A stretch of 64,000 bases of DNA from Bacteroidia bacterium (GTDB lineage: Bacteria > Bacteroidota > Bacteroidia > Flavobacteriales > Flavobacteriaceae), in NCBI GenBank assembly GCA_030428865.1, contig JAUIEK010000001.1, forward strand, positions 62,001 through 126,000, read 5' to 3'. Below the pieces are notes generated by a model. That model was not told the origin of the DNA, did no database searches, and saw only the letters and a program-made list of their open reading frames with translations. Positions 35,449 to 44,550 of this stretch are shown here, one piece after another (the stretch's first letter is position 1; the number at the start of each line of letters is the position of its first letter). Made by a program: the position numbers and the translations under genes.

Positions 35449-35910
35449 TTAAAAAATTAGATAGTCTTTAGATTTTAGTGTATTTATATCAATTAAATAA
35501 GAAGTTACTATTTGTGATATCTTATTTAAAGTATTTATGTTCTTCTTAAGAAAATTATGATCTGTATCGCCAACTATTTTTAAAAAGTAATCTACCTTCT
35601 TTCTCTCTGGTAGCAAATAAGCTTTTGTTTCTGTCTCAAACAAAGAGTTGGCTAAATTTTTTGCTTGCTGATATTTAACAGTATTTGCAAGCAAATACCA
35701 ATCAAATTCCTGTTTTTTATCATAATGGTAAAAAACAGGAAAAGATACATCTTTTGTGGTTTCTATGGTATATGATGCTCTTTTAAATGTTGTTTTTAAT
35801 GTACTATTTAGCAAATAAGCCAGCTTATAATCTTCTAATGTAGTATGAATGCCAATTAAGTGATAAGTGTCTTCACAAAAATCATTAATGTCTAGAGCAT
35901 GTACTTGCAT
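35449..35910 (-). CDS. IPExxxVDY family protein
   Basis: This 153-residue protein has the family signature as LLPERKKVDYFLKI near residue 100. This Bacteroidota family lies between rnc and pyk in many genomes, as here. Its function is unknown. Its stop precedes the pyk ATG by a single base. Confidence 0.88.
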   Translation of the reverse strand: MQVHALDINDFCEDTYHLIGIHTTLEDYKLAYLLNSTLKTTFKRASYTIETTKDVSFPVFYHYDKKQEFDWYLLANTVKYQQAKNLANSLFETETKAYLLPERKKVDYFLKIVGDTDHNFLKKNINTLNKISQIVTSYLIDINTLKSKDYLIF

Positions 35911-35997
35911 TCTAAGCTTATACTTTTAATTACGCTAAGTTACTGATTGTTTTATAGCAAGTACAGAAGACTACAAAAAATTAACGAAATCGTTACC

Positions 35998-36738
35998 TTA
36001 AATAACGCTTTCTATCTGCTTTTGAAATGCATAATATACCCGTTTTGAGGCCTGCTCTTCTGCTTTCTTTTTAGAGGTTGCTCTTCCTTTTGCAACTACT
36101 TCTCCATCAATACTGATTTTAACACTAAAATGTTTAACTGTTTCATTGCCTGTATCTTCATAAGTATTAAAATCGTATTGCTTTTTCTGTTTTTGACACC
36201 ATTCAATAATTAACCCTTTGTAACTAGTTATTTTACCTTCTAGCTTTTCTATGTCTACGTATGGCTCTATTACTTTTTCATGAATAAATTTACTGCAATA
36301 ATTATATCCTTTATCTAAATAAATTGCTCCTATTAAGGCCTCAAAAATATTACCATGAATATTTTCTCCTACATTTTCTGCTGCAATATTACTTCTTACA
36401 AAACGAATTAAGTCCAAGTCCTTTCCTAGTTCATTTAGGTGCTCTCTGCTCACAATTTTAGATCGCATTTGTGTTAAATATCCCTCCGTTTCGTCTGGGA
36501 CTTTTTTGTAAAGATATGCTGCAATCACAGCGCCTAACATAGCATCTCCCAAAAACTCTAGTCGTTCGTAATTAAACGGTTTTCCTTTTGAATCTTCTAG
36601 CTTGAGAGAGCGATGCGTAAACGCTCTTTTATAGCTAGCAAGGTCTTTGGGTTTAAAGTTTAATAGTTGACGTATCTGACCAGCAAATTCATCTTCATTT
36701 TTAGAAGACGACTTCACTATTTTTCTAATAAAATTCAT
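35998..36738 (-). CDS. rnc: ribonuclease III
   Basis: This 246-residue double-stranded RNA endonuclease has the RNase III signature ERLEFLGDAML and the second metal site NIFEALIGAIYLDKG. A C-terminal dsRNA-binding domain (KKKAEEQASKRVYYAF) follows. It lies nine bases after fabF. Confidence 0.95.
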   Translation of the reverse strand: MNFIRKIVKSSSKNEDEFAGQIRQLLNFKPKDLASYKRAFTHRSLKLEDSKGKPFNYERLEFLGDAMLGAVIAAYLYKKVPDETEGYLTQMRSKIVSREHLNELGKDLDLIRFVRSNIAAENVGENIHGNIFEALIGAIYLDKGYNYCSKFIHEKVIEPYVDIEKLEGKITSYKGLIIEWCQKQKKQYDFNTYEDTGNETVKHFSVKISIDGEVVAKGRATSKKKAEEQASKRVYYAFQKQIESVI

Positions 36739-36747
36739 GTAAGAAAA

Positions 36748-37998
36748 CTAATCTAACTTTTTAAACGCAATACAAGCATTATGACCTCCAAAGCCAAATG
36801 TGTTACTGATTGCCACATTAACTGCTCTCTCTTGAGCTTTGTTTAAAGTTAAGTTTAGTTGCGGGTTGATATTTTCATCAACATGTTGATGATTAATTGT
36901 TGGCGGAATAACGCCGTTTTGCATTGCTAATATAGCTGCAATTGCTTCTATTGCTCCCGCAGCTCCTAACAAATGCCCTGTCATCGATTTTGTGGAGTTA
37001 ATATTGATATTAGGTGCATGATCACCAAAAACCTCAGCAATAGCCTTCAATTCAGCAACATCTCCTAGTGGCGTTGACGTTCCGTGAGTGTTTATATGGT
37101 CTACTTCTTCGGGTTTAATTCCTGCATTCTCTAAACAATTTCTCATTACCGCCATTACACCAATACCATCTGGGTGCGGAGCTGTCATATGATACGCATC
37201 AGAAGATAAACCTCCACCAATTACTTCTGCATAAATTTTCGCTCCTCTGGCTTTTGCATGCTCATATTCTTCTAGAATGAGCGCTCCTGCTCCTTCTCCT
37301 AAAACAAATCCATCTCTTTCTGCATCAAAAGGTCTTGAAGCTATTTCTGGATTTTCATTTCTAGTAGAAAGTGCATGCATTGCATTGAAGCCTCCCATAC
37401 CGCCTGCAGTTACAGCAGCTTCACTTCCTCCTGTTACTATTACATCACAATATCCTAAACGTATGTAATTAAGAGCATCTATCATAGCATTTGCAGAAGA
37501 TGCGCAAGCAGATACTGTTGTGTAGTTAGGCCCCATAAATCCATTCTTAATAGATATGTTACCTGGAGCAATATCTGCGATCATTTTAGGGATAAAAAAT
37601 GGGTTAAATCTAGGGGTTCCGTCACCAGCAGCATAATTCAGAATTTCATTCTGAAATGTTTCTAAACCACCTATTCCTGCTCCCCAAATAACCCCTACTC
37701 GTAATTTATCTAGTTTATCTAGATCTAAGTTTGAGTCTACTATGGCTTCATCAGAAGCTACCATAGCATACTGCGTAAACTTATCCATTTTACGAGCTTC
37801 TTTACGATCAATAAAATCGGTTACTTCAAAGTTTTTTACTTCACATGCAAAACGAGTTTTGAACTTGGACGCATCAAAATGAGTAATGGGAGCGGCTCCA
37901 CTAACTCCGTTAGATAAGCCCTCCCAATATTCTTTTATGTTATTCCCTATGGGTGTTAACGCACCAAGTCCAGTAATTACAACTCGTTTTAATTGCAT
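36748..37998 (-). CDS. fabF: 3-oxoacyl-ACP synthase II
   Basis: This 416-residue condensing enzyme of fatty-acid synthesis has its catalytic Cys in TVSACASSANAM and the two His in NTHGTSTPLGD and MTGHLLGAAGA. It directly follows acpP, the usual order in Bacteroidota. It condenses malonyl-ACP with acyl-ACP in the cytoplasm. Confidence 0.96.
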   Translation of the reverse strand: MQLKRVVITGLGALTPIGNNIKEYWEGLSNGVSGAAPITHFDASKFKTRFACEVKNFEVTDFIDRKEARKMDKFTQYAMVASDEAIVDSNLDLDKLDKLRVGVIWGAGIGGLETFQNEILNYAAGDGTPRFNPFFIPKMIADIAPGNISIKNGFMGPNYTTVSACASSANAMIDALNYIRLGYCDVIVTGGSEAAVTAGGMGGFNAMHALSTRNENPEIASRPFDAERDGFVLGEGAGALILEEYEHAKARGAKIYAEVIGGGLSSDAYHMTAPHPDGIGVMAVMRNCLENAGIKPEEVDHINTHGTSTPLGDVAELKAIAEVFGDHAPNININSTKSMTGHLLGAAGAIEAIAAILAMQNGVIPPTINHQHVDENINPQLNLTLNKAQERAVNVAISNTFGFGGHNACIAFKKLD

Positions 37999-38004
37999 GT
38001 ATGA

Positions 38005-38241
38005 TTACTTTTTAGCTTCTTCTATGTAAGTAATTGCTTGACCAACAGTTCCTATATTCTCTGCTTGATCGTCTGGAATTTGAATATCAAATTCTTTTTC
38101 AAACTCCATAATTAACTCAACAGTGTCTAGAGAATCTGCTCCTAAATCGTTTGTGAAGCTAGCTTCTGCAGTTACTTCATTATCATCAACTCCTAACTTG
38201 TCAACGATAATAGCTTTAACTCTTGATGCAATGTCTGACAT
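38005..38241 (-). CDS. acpP: acyl carrier protein
   Basis: This 78-residue acidic protein carries the phosphopantetheine attachment Ser in [12 protein letters not shown]. Length and helices are typical. It is the first gene of the acpP-fabF-rnc-IPExxxVDY-pyk operon, with a predicted promoter just upstream. Confidence 0.97.
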   Translation of the reverse strand: MSDIASRVKAIIVDKLGVDDNEVTAEASFTNDLGADSLDTVELIMEFEKEFDIQIPDDQAENIGTVGQAITYIEEAKK

Positions 38242-38272
38242 AATTTTCTAATTTTTAAATTTAAAATCGGAG

Positions 38273-38303
38273 CAAAAATACAAATCTTTACAGTTTAAAC
38301 GAA
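38273..38303 (-). promoter_or_regulatory. acpP promoter
   Basis: On the minus strand TATTTTTG (TAnnTTTG type) lies 31 bases before the acpP ATG. TTCG is found 19 bases further upstream as a near match to the -33 TTTG. Confidence 0.5.
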
Positions 38304-38419
38304 TTTTTACTTTAAATAATGAATTTAAAAGTAATGATTTTCTTGGTAAAGTTTTTAGAAATTTACGAGATTCTCTCTAGAAATTCTTTCATTTGTAATG
38401 AGTAAATCTTGTTAAATAT

Positions 38420-38980
38420 ATGATACGTCTTGCTTTATTTGCCTCTGGATCTGGCTCTAATGTAGAAAATATTTATAATTACTTTTCTAACAACACAAAC
38501 TTTATCATTTCTAAAGTTTATTGCAACAATGCCAATGCAGGTGTTTTAGAACGGTGTAAACGCTTAAATCTTAAGTCACTTGTGTTTAAACGACACGAGT
38601 TTTTTGAGTCTTCTTTAGTGTTGAAAGATTTAATAGAAACCTCAGATGTTATTGTTCTTGCTGGATTTTTGTGGAAAATTCCTGAAAATATCATTCAGGT
38701 CTTCTCAGATAAAATCATTAACATTCACCCTGCTCTTTTGCCTAAATATGGAGGCAAAGGAATGTATGGAATGAATGTACATAAAGCTGTAAAAGAAAAT
38801 AATGATGCAGAAACAGGTATTACCATTCATTTTGTAAATGAAAAGTATGATGATGGCGCAATTATTTTTCAGGCAAAAACTAGTTTAAAACCTTCTGATG
38901 GCATAGAAGAAATAGCACAAAAAGTACATGAATTGGAGTATAAGTATTACCCAAAAATTATTGAACAGACTTTTTCGTAA
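38420..38980 (+). CDS. purN: phosphoribosylglycinamide formyltransferase
   Basis: This 186-residue enzyme of purine synthesis transfers formyl from 10-formyltetrahydrofolate to GAR. It has the nucleotide-binding SGSGSNVENI start, NIHPALLPKYGGKGMYG with its catalytic Asn-His, and the Asp-containing loop near the C-terminus. It is divergent from acpP. Confidence 0.93.
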   Translation: MIRLALFASGSGSNVENIYNYFSNNTNFIISKVYCNNANAGVLERCKRLNLKSLVFKRHEFFESSLVLKDLIETSDVIVLAGFLWKIPENIIQVFSDKIINIHPALLPKYGGKGMYGMNVHKAVKENNDAETGITIHFVNEKYDDGAIIFQAKTSLKPSDGIEEIAQKVHELEYKYYPKIIEQTFS

Positions 38981-38983
38981 AAA

Positions 38984-39622
38984 ATGAGTAAAAAAAAATA
39001 TTATGTTGTTTGGAAAGGGAAAAAAACAGGCGTTTTTGAGTCTTGGGAGGTTGTAAAAAAACTAGTTCACAATTTTGAAGGAGCTCAATACAAAGCATTT
39101 GCTGATAAAAAAGAAGCAGAAAAAGCATTTGAAAAAAGTTATTACAACTACAGAGGAAAAGACACAAAAAAAACTCTTCTTTCTGAATCAGAAAAAAAAG
39201 CTTACGGAAACCCAATATTGAACAGCTTAACTGTTGATGCAGCTTGTAGCGGAAATCCAGGTTTAATGGAGTATAGAGGAGTACTAATGAGTTCTAAAAA
39301 AGAGGTGTTTAAGCAAGGTCCTTTTGCGGGAGGAACTAATAATATTGGTGAGTTTCTGGGCTTAGTTCATGGAATTGCTTGGCTAAAAAAGAAAAACCAA
39401 CATACAATTCCCGTTTATTCTGATTCTAAAATTGCCATATCTTGGCTTAAACAGAAACAATGCAAAACGAATATTGAATTTAACAGTTCTAATAAGGAGT
39501 TACTCGAACTAATTAAGCGAGCTGAAAAATGGCTGCAAGAAAACTCATATCAAAATCCAATTCTTAAATGGGAAACGAAAGCTTGGGGAGAAATTCCTGC
39601 TGACTTCGGAAGAAAAAAATAA
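38984..39622 (+). CDS. ribonuclease H with viroplasmin-like N-terminal domain
   Basis: This 212-residue protein has an N-terminal RNA/DNA-hybrid-binding domain (YYVVWKGKKTGVFESWEVV) and an RNase H fold. The acidic catalytic residues lie in LTVDAACSGNPG, NNIGEFLGL, VYSDSKIAI and the C-terminal IPADFG. It removes RNA from RNA-DNA hybrids. It starts three bases after purN and is probably co-transcribed. Confidence 0.88.
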   Translation: MSKKKYYVVWKGKKTGVFESWEVVKKLVHNFEGAQYKAFADKKEAEKAFEKSYYNYRGKDTKKTLLSESEKKAYGNPILNSLTVDAACSGNPGLMEYRGVLMSSKKEVFKQGPFAGGTNNIGEFLGLVHGIAWLKKKNQHTIPVYSDSKIAISWLKQKQCKTNIEFNSSNKELLELIKRAEKWLQENSYQNPILKWETKAWGEIPADFGRKK

Positions 39623-39633
39623 ACAACTTTTTC

Positions 39634-40380
39634 TTAACCCTTTAAGCTAGCCTTTAAATACTCACTATTCATTCTTGCAATATTTTCAAGAGAGATTCCT
39701 TTAGGGCATTCTACTTCACAAGCACCTGTATTAGTACAATTACCAAAGCCTTCTTCATCCATTTGTTTTACCATGTTTAAGACACGATCGGTAGCTTCAA
39801 CTTGTCCTTGTGGCAATAATGCAAACTGAGAAACTTTAGCCGAAACAAACAACATCGCGCTTGAATTTTTACAGGACGCTACACAAGCTCCACAACCAAT
39901 ACAGGTAGCAGCATCAAAAGATTTATCTGCATCATGTTTGTTGATTGGTATTGCATTTGCGTCTTGTGTGTTTCCAGAAGTGTTTACAGAAATAAAGCCA
40001 CCTGCATGTTGCACACGATCGAACGCACTTCTATCTACTACTAAGTCTTTTATTACTGGAAATGCCTTCGCTCTAAATGGTTCAATATAAATAGTATCTC
40101 CATCTTTAAACTTACGCATGTGTAATTGACAAGTAGTAACTCCTCTATCTGGTCCGTGGGCTTCTCCATTAATGTATAATGAACACATACCGCAAATTCC
40201 TTCTCTACAATCATGATCGAAAGCAACAGGCTCATCTCCTTTCTCAATAAGCTGATTGTTTAATACATCTAACATTTCAAGAAAAGACATATCTGGCGAC
40301 ACATCTGAAATCTGATAATCAGTCATTTTTCCTTTATCATTTGCGTTCTTCTGACGCCAAATTTTAAGTGTTAAATTCAT
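39634..40380 (-). CDS. sdhB: succinate dehydrogenase iron-sulfur subunit
   Basis: This 248-residue subunit has an N-terminal 2Fe-2S site ([14 protein letters not shown]) and two Cys clusters ([13 protein letters not shown] and [14 protein letters not shown]). It carries electrons from SdhA to the quinone site. It lies six bases after sdhA. Confidence 0.95.
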   Translation of the reverse strand: MNLTLKIWRQKNANDKGKMTDYQISDVSPDMSFLEMLDVLNNQLIEKGDEPVAFDHDCREGICGMCSLYINGEAHGPDRGVTTCQLHMRKFKDGDTIYIEPFRAKAFPVIKDLVVDRSAFDRVQHAGGFISVNTSGNTQDANAIPINKHDADKSFDAATCIGCGACVASCKNSSAMLFVSAKVSQFALLPQGQVEATDRVLNMVKQMDEEGFGNCTNTGACEVECPKGISLENIARMNSEYLKASLKG

Positions 40381-40386
40381 GTCTCC

Positions 40387-42384
40387 TTATTTATAACTTC
40401 TTTCTTTTACTTCAATGTTTTCGTACACTAAATCCTCTTTGTGTAATACTGCATCTTTTGGTTCTCCTTTGTATTCCCAAGCAGCAACATACTGAAACTC
40501 TTTTCTACGTTTTGCTTCGCCTTCTTCTGTTTGATACTCTTCTCTAAAATGACCTCCTGCTGATTCTTCTCGTAACAATGCATCTTTTGCGAACAATTCT
40601 CCTAGCTCCAGAAAGTCTGCTACACGTCCTGCTTTTGCTAATTCTTCATTAAACTCAGTAGCCTCACCTGGAACACGAACGTCTTTCCAAAACTCTTTTC
40701 GCAATTCTGATATTTCTTCTATTGCTTCCTTTAAACCTTTTTCATTACGAGACATTCCGCACTTATTCCACATGATTTTTCCTAATTTTTTGTGGAAATA
40801 ATCTACTGGTTTTGTTCCTTCATTATTAACTAAATGATCTATCATATCTCGAACACTTTTCTCTGCTTCATCAAACTCTGGACTTTCTGTAGAAATCGGC
40901 CCTGTTCTAATATCATCTGCCAAATAATCTCCTATTGTATAAGGAAGCACAAAATAACCATCTGCTAAACCTTGCATTAGCGCAGACGCTCCCAAACGAT
41001 TAGCTCCGTGATCAGAAAAATTGGCTTCTCCAATTGCGTACAATCCTGGAACTGTAGTTTGTAAATTATAATCTACCCAAATACCTCCCATCGTATAATG
41101 TACTGCTGGATAAATCATCATTGGTGTTTCGTACGGATTCTCATCTACAATCTTCTCATACATCTGGAACAAGTTTCCATACTTTGTTTTTACCACATCT
41201 TTACCCAATGGCAAGTATACTTTTGGATCGTTTTCATCCAATCCTTTTACGTGCGCTTGCTCTTTACCATATCGCTCAATAGCGGCAGCAAAGTCTAAAT
41301 AAACTGCTTCACCAGTCGCATTTACTCCATATCCCGCATCACAACGCTCTTTAGCCGCTCTAGAAGCTACATCTCTAGGAACTAAGTTTCCAAAAGCAGG
41401 ATACCTTCTTTCTAAGTAATAATCTCTATCTTCTTCTGCAAGATCTGTTGGCTTTAACTTTCCTGCTCTAATCGCCTCTACATCTTTCATGTGTTTTGGC
41501 ACCCAAATACGACCGTCATTTCTTAAAGACTCAGACATCAATGTTAATTTTGATTGATGATCTCCTGAAACTGGAATACAGGTTGGGTGGATTTGGGTAT
41601 AACAAGGATTGGCAAAATACGCTCCTCGTTTATGTGCTTTCCATGCTGCTGTAACATTTGATCCCATAGCATTTGTAGAAAGGAAGAACACATTTCCATA
41701 ACCTCCAGTTCCTAATACAACTGCATGAGCCGAATGTCTCTCTATTTCTCCCGTTACAAGATTTCTTGCAATAATTCCGCGCGCTTTTCCATCAACAATA
41801 ACAACATCTAACATTTCATGTCTGTTGTACATTTTGATCTTACCACGCCCTATTTGACGATTCATTGCAGAATAGGCTCCTAATAACAATTGCTGACCTG
41901 TCTGACCCTTAGCATAAAACGTTCTTGACACCAACACACCTCCAAACGAGCGGTTATCTAACAATCCTCCATAATCACGAGCAAAAGGAACACCTTGCGC
42001 AACACATTGATCAATAATATTTGCAGAAACTTCTGCTAATCGATATACATTTGCTTCACGAGAACGGTAATCTCCTCCTTTTACAGTATCATAGAATAAT
42101 CTGTAAGTAGAATCTCCATCTCCTTGGTAGTTTTTTGCGGCGTTAATTCCTCCTTGCGCAGCAATAGAATGTGCACGCCTTGGAGAATCTTGAAAGCAGA
42201 ACGCTTTTACATTATATCCTAGTTCTGCTAATGTTGCAGCTGCTGAACCTCCAGCTAAACCTGTTCCTACAACAATCACATCAATCAATCTTTTATTTGC
42301 AGGATTAACCAAGTTAATTTCGTTTTTATATTTTGTCCACTTTTCTGCTAGTGGTCCTTGAGGTATTTTTGAATCTAAAGCCAT
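40387..42384 (-). CDS. sdhA: succinate dehydrogenase flavoprotein subunit
   Basis: This 665-residue FAD-binding subunit has the dinucleotide fold [19 protein letters not shown], the flavin-linking His region ([18 protein letters not shown]) and the active-site Arg/His motifs. It oxidises succinate in the respiratory chain and citric-acid cycle. It lies 11 bases after sdhC. Confidence 0.96.
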   Translation of the reverse strand: MALDSKIPQGPLAEKWTKYKNEINLVNPANKRLIDVIVVGTGLAGGSAAATLAELGYNVKAFCFQDSPRRAHSIAAQGGINAAKNYQGDGDSTYRLFYDTVKGGDYRSREANVYRLAEVSANIIDQCVAQGVPFARDYGGLLDNRSFGGVLVSRTFYAKGQTGQQLLLGAYSAMNRQIGRGKIKMYNRHEMLDVVIVDGKARGIIARNLVTGEIERHSAHAVVLGTGGYGNVFFLSTNAMGSNVTAAWKAHKRGAYFANPCYTQIHPTCIPVSGDHQSKLTLMSESLRNDGRIWVPKHMKDVEAIRAGKLKPTDLAEEDRDYYLERRYPAFGNLVPRDVASRAAKERCDAGYGVNATGEAVYLDFAAAIERYGKEQAHVKGLDENDPKVYLPLGKDVVKTKYGNLFQMYEKIVDENPYETPMMIYPAVHYTMGGIWVDYNLQTTVPGLYAIGEANFSDHGANRLGASALMQGLADGYFVLPYTIGDYLADDIRTGPISTESPEFDEAEKSVRDMIDHLVNNEGTKPVDYFHKKLGKIMWNKCGMSRNEKGLKEAIEEISELRKEFWKDVRVPGEATEFNEELAKAGRVADFLELGELFAKDALLREESAGGHFREEYQTEEGEAKRRKEFQYVAAWEYKGEPKDAVLHKEDLVYENIEVKERSYK

Positions 42385-42395
42385 CCTTATAAAAC

Positions 42396-43064
42396 TTATT
42401 TTAGATGATGAAACAATGCAATGAAAATAAACCCTAACGGAATTCCTATTGCGTATATTTTCGAGAATCCTTTTAAGCCTCTAGTGTATTTGTTATTTGC
42501 TCCTACTGATTGAAAGGCTGAATTGAATCCATGCAATAGATGCAACGCTAAAAAGATAAATGATATGCAATAGACAATTGTTCTGATATGGCTATGGAAT
42601 TTTTCTTCAAGCTCATGAAAATAACGGAATTCTCCGTTATGAAGACCACTCATATCTCCTTGAATATATTTTGTGTTTATTTCTGGAATCCAAAAATCAA
42701 TAAAATGAAGTGCCATAAAAGCCAGAATTACAAGGCCACTCAGAATCATATTTCTACTCATCCATGAAGAATTTGCTCCACCATTGTTTTTTGCATATTT
42801 AATCTTTCTTGCTCTGTTATTTTGGATTTCCAAAACAAACCCCATAACAAAATGAAATACAACACCAAAAATTAACACAGGTTGTAAAAGATATTGTACA
42901 GCCCAAAATGTTCCCATAAAGTGAGAAGCTTTGTTAAATGCGCTTTCACTGAAAACTGATAAAATGTTAATGGCAAAGTGTTGTAGTAAAAAAATCATTA
43001 GAAAGAATGCAGATAAAGCCATTGCAAACTTTCTACCTATAGAAGAGCTTAAAAATCCACTCAT
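42396..43064 (-). CDS. sdhC: succinate dehydrogenase cytochrome b subunit
   Basis: This 222-residue membrane anchor has five helices with candidate haem-binding His residues ([32 protein letters not shown]). It is the single fused cytochrome typical of Bacteroidota, so there is no sdhD. I choose the ATG at 43064 ([12 protein letters not shown]). A GTG at 43088 would extend it, but it overlaps the predicted -7 promoter box and lies upstream of the predicted transcript start. Confidence 0.92.
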   Translation of the reverse strand: MSGFLSSSIGRKFAMALSAFFLMIFLLQHFAINILSVFSESAFNKASHFMGTFWAVQYLLQPVLIFGVVFHFVMGFVLEIQNNRARKIKYAKNNGGANSSWMSRNMILSGLVILAFMALHFIDFWIPEINTKYIQGDMSGLHNGEFRYFHELEEKFHSHIRTIVYCISFIFLALHLLHGFNSAFQSVGANNKYTRGLKGFSKIYAIGIPLGFIFIALFHHLK

Positions 43065-43087
43065 TGTTGTAGTTAATTTAATAGCCA

Positions 43088-43118
43088 CAAAGGTAAATCG
43101 AAAACACCACTAAACAAA
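43088..43118 (-). promoter_or_regulatory. sdhCAB promoter
   Basis: On the minus strand TTTG, exactly 19 bases and TACCTTTG form a complete Bacteroidota-type promoter ahead of sdhC, the best match in the window. Confidence 0.75.
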
Positions 43119-43224
43119 ATGATGTGTTTTTATATGTGTTTATTTAGAACTTGTTTAAATTATCAAAGAAGACAATTTCTTTTACCTCACAAACCTCTTG
43201 TTAAAACCATTAAAAATTAGAAAG

Positions 43225-44496
43225 TTATTTAATAATTATAATTTCGATCCGCCTGTTATTTGCTCTTCCTTCTCGAGTTAAATTAGTGTCTATGGGTTTT
43301 GATTCTCCTAACCCAACTGTCTGTATTCTGTCTTTCGAAATTCCTTTATCCACCAGATAATTTCTTACTGCATTTGCTCTTGTTCTAGATAAAATTCTAT
43401 TAGAGCTATAACTTCCAACACTATCAGTATGGCCAATAATTCTAAATCTAACTGTTTCTGGCTCTTTAATTAGTTTGTTAGCAACCTCAATTAGATAAGG
43501 ATATGTGTCTTGTGTAAAGTTGTAATTGCCCGACTCAAATTTTATCTTTTTTGACAGTTCAACCACGCTTTGTTGAGGTTTGGATTCTTCTGGTTTTTTT
43601 GACTCTTTAGCATCTTCTTTTACCTCTGGTTTATCCTCTTTTTTCTCTTTTATTGGACAACCGTTATTCTCTGGAGCTCCAGCAATTTCTGGGCAATAAT
43701 CTGCTTTATCAATAACTCCATCTTTGTCTGTATCCTTATATGGACAACCTCCATTTTCTTTAAATCCTGGAGTATTAGGGCATTTATCAACGCTGTCTGG
43801 AACCATGTCGCCATCAGTATCTTTTTCAGGAATCTTTTCCTTTTCTACCATCTCCACTGGTTTTTGATGGCTTTTAGACAATCTAAATCTAATTCCTAAG
43901 GAATATTGATAGTGACCAATTTCAAATCTCGAAGTACTTAAGGCGTTTTTATAAATTACATTAACGTCTATTCCTATCCTATTTGATATCCAGATTGACG
44001 ATCCAAATCCATAGTTAATAGACATTGAACCTTCATTAACCTTAAAATATCCAATTCCTGCGTATCCATATAAATCTAACCATTCTAGTTCTGGCGAAGA
44101 AAATTTAAAAACATCTTCTAAGTATAACTTCCCCATGACATCAAAAGAAAAGTACTGTCTATCAAAAGTTAAAATTTCATCAGCTATTCGACCTTCTCCT
44201 TCATTCCAAGAATTGTAACTAATACTTCCTTCAAGACCCAAATAATAATTAAGTTTTTTTTCTATACCGATTACAACAGGAAACTCATTAAAGGCATTTT
44301 CATCAATATGAGACAACCCTCCTAAAAACTTTATCCTAGGTCCTCTAGCGTCAACCATGTTAGCTCCTATTCTGAAGCTCCATTTATTGTCTGATTTTTT
44401 TGCCTTTTTTGCTGACTTAATAGTATCCTTCACTGATTGTTGCGGAAATGTATTTAAGCCTAATAATACTATAAAACACAGAATATACTTTTTCAT
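43225..44496 (-). CDS. OmpA family protein with calcium-binding repeats
   Basis: This 423-residue protein has a signal peptide ending LNTFPQQ and an N-terminal beta-barrel-like region of about 200 residues. Two thrombospondin type-3 repeats follow (DTDGDMVPDSVDKCPNTPG and DTDKDGVIDKADYCPEIAG), then a Lys/Glu/Pro-rich linker. It ends in a C-terminal OmpA peptidoglycan-binding domain (RIIGHTDSVGSYSSNRILS). It probably anchors the outer membrane to the wall. I use the ATG at 44496, which gives the best leader. Confidence 0.88.
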   Translation of the reverse strand: MKKYILCFIVLLGLNTFPQQSVKDTIKSAKKAKKSDNKWSFRIGANMVDARGPRIKFLGGLSHIDENAFNEFPVVIGIEKKLNYYLGLEGSISYNSWNEGEGRIADEILTFDRQYFSFDVMGKLYLEDVFKFSSPELEWLDLYGYAGIGYFKVNEGSMSINYGFGSSIWISNRIGIDVNVIYKNALSTSRFEIGHYQYSLGIRFRLSKSHQKPVEMVEKEKIPEKDTDGDMVPDSVDKCPNTPGFKENGGCPYKDTDKDGVIDKADYCPEIAGAPENNGCPIKEKKEDKPEVKEDAKESKKPEESKPQQSVVELSKKIKFESGNYNFTQDTYPYLIEVANKLIKEPETVRFRIIGHTDSVGSYSSNRILSRTRANAVRNYLVDKGISKDRIQTVGLGESKPIDTNLTREGRANNRRIEIIIIK

Positions 44497-44550
44497 AATA
44501 TTTTGCATTATGTTGTATATCAAATATATAAAAAGAAATATTGAATATTC

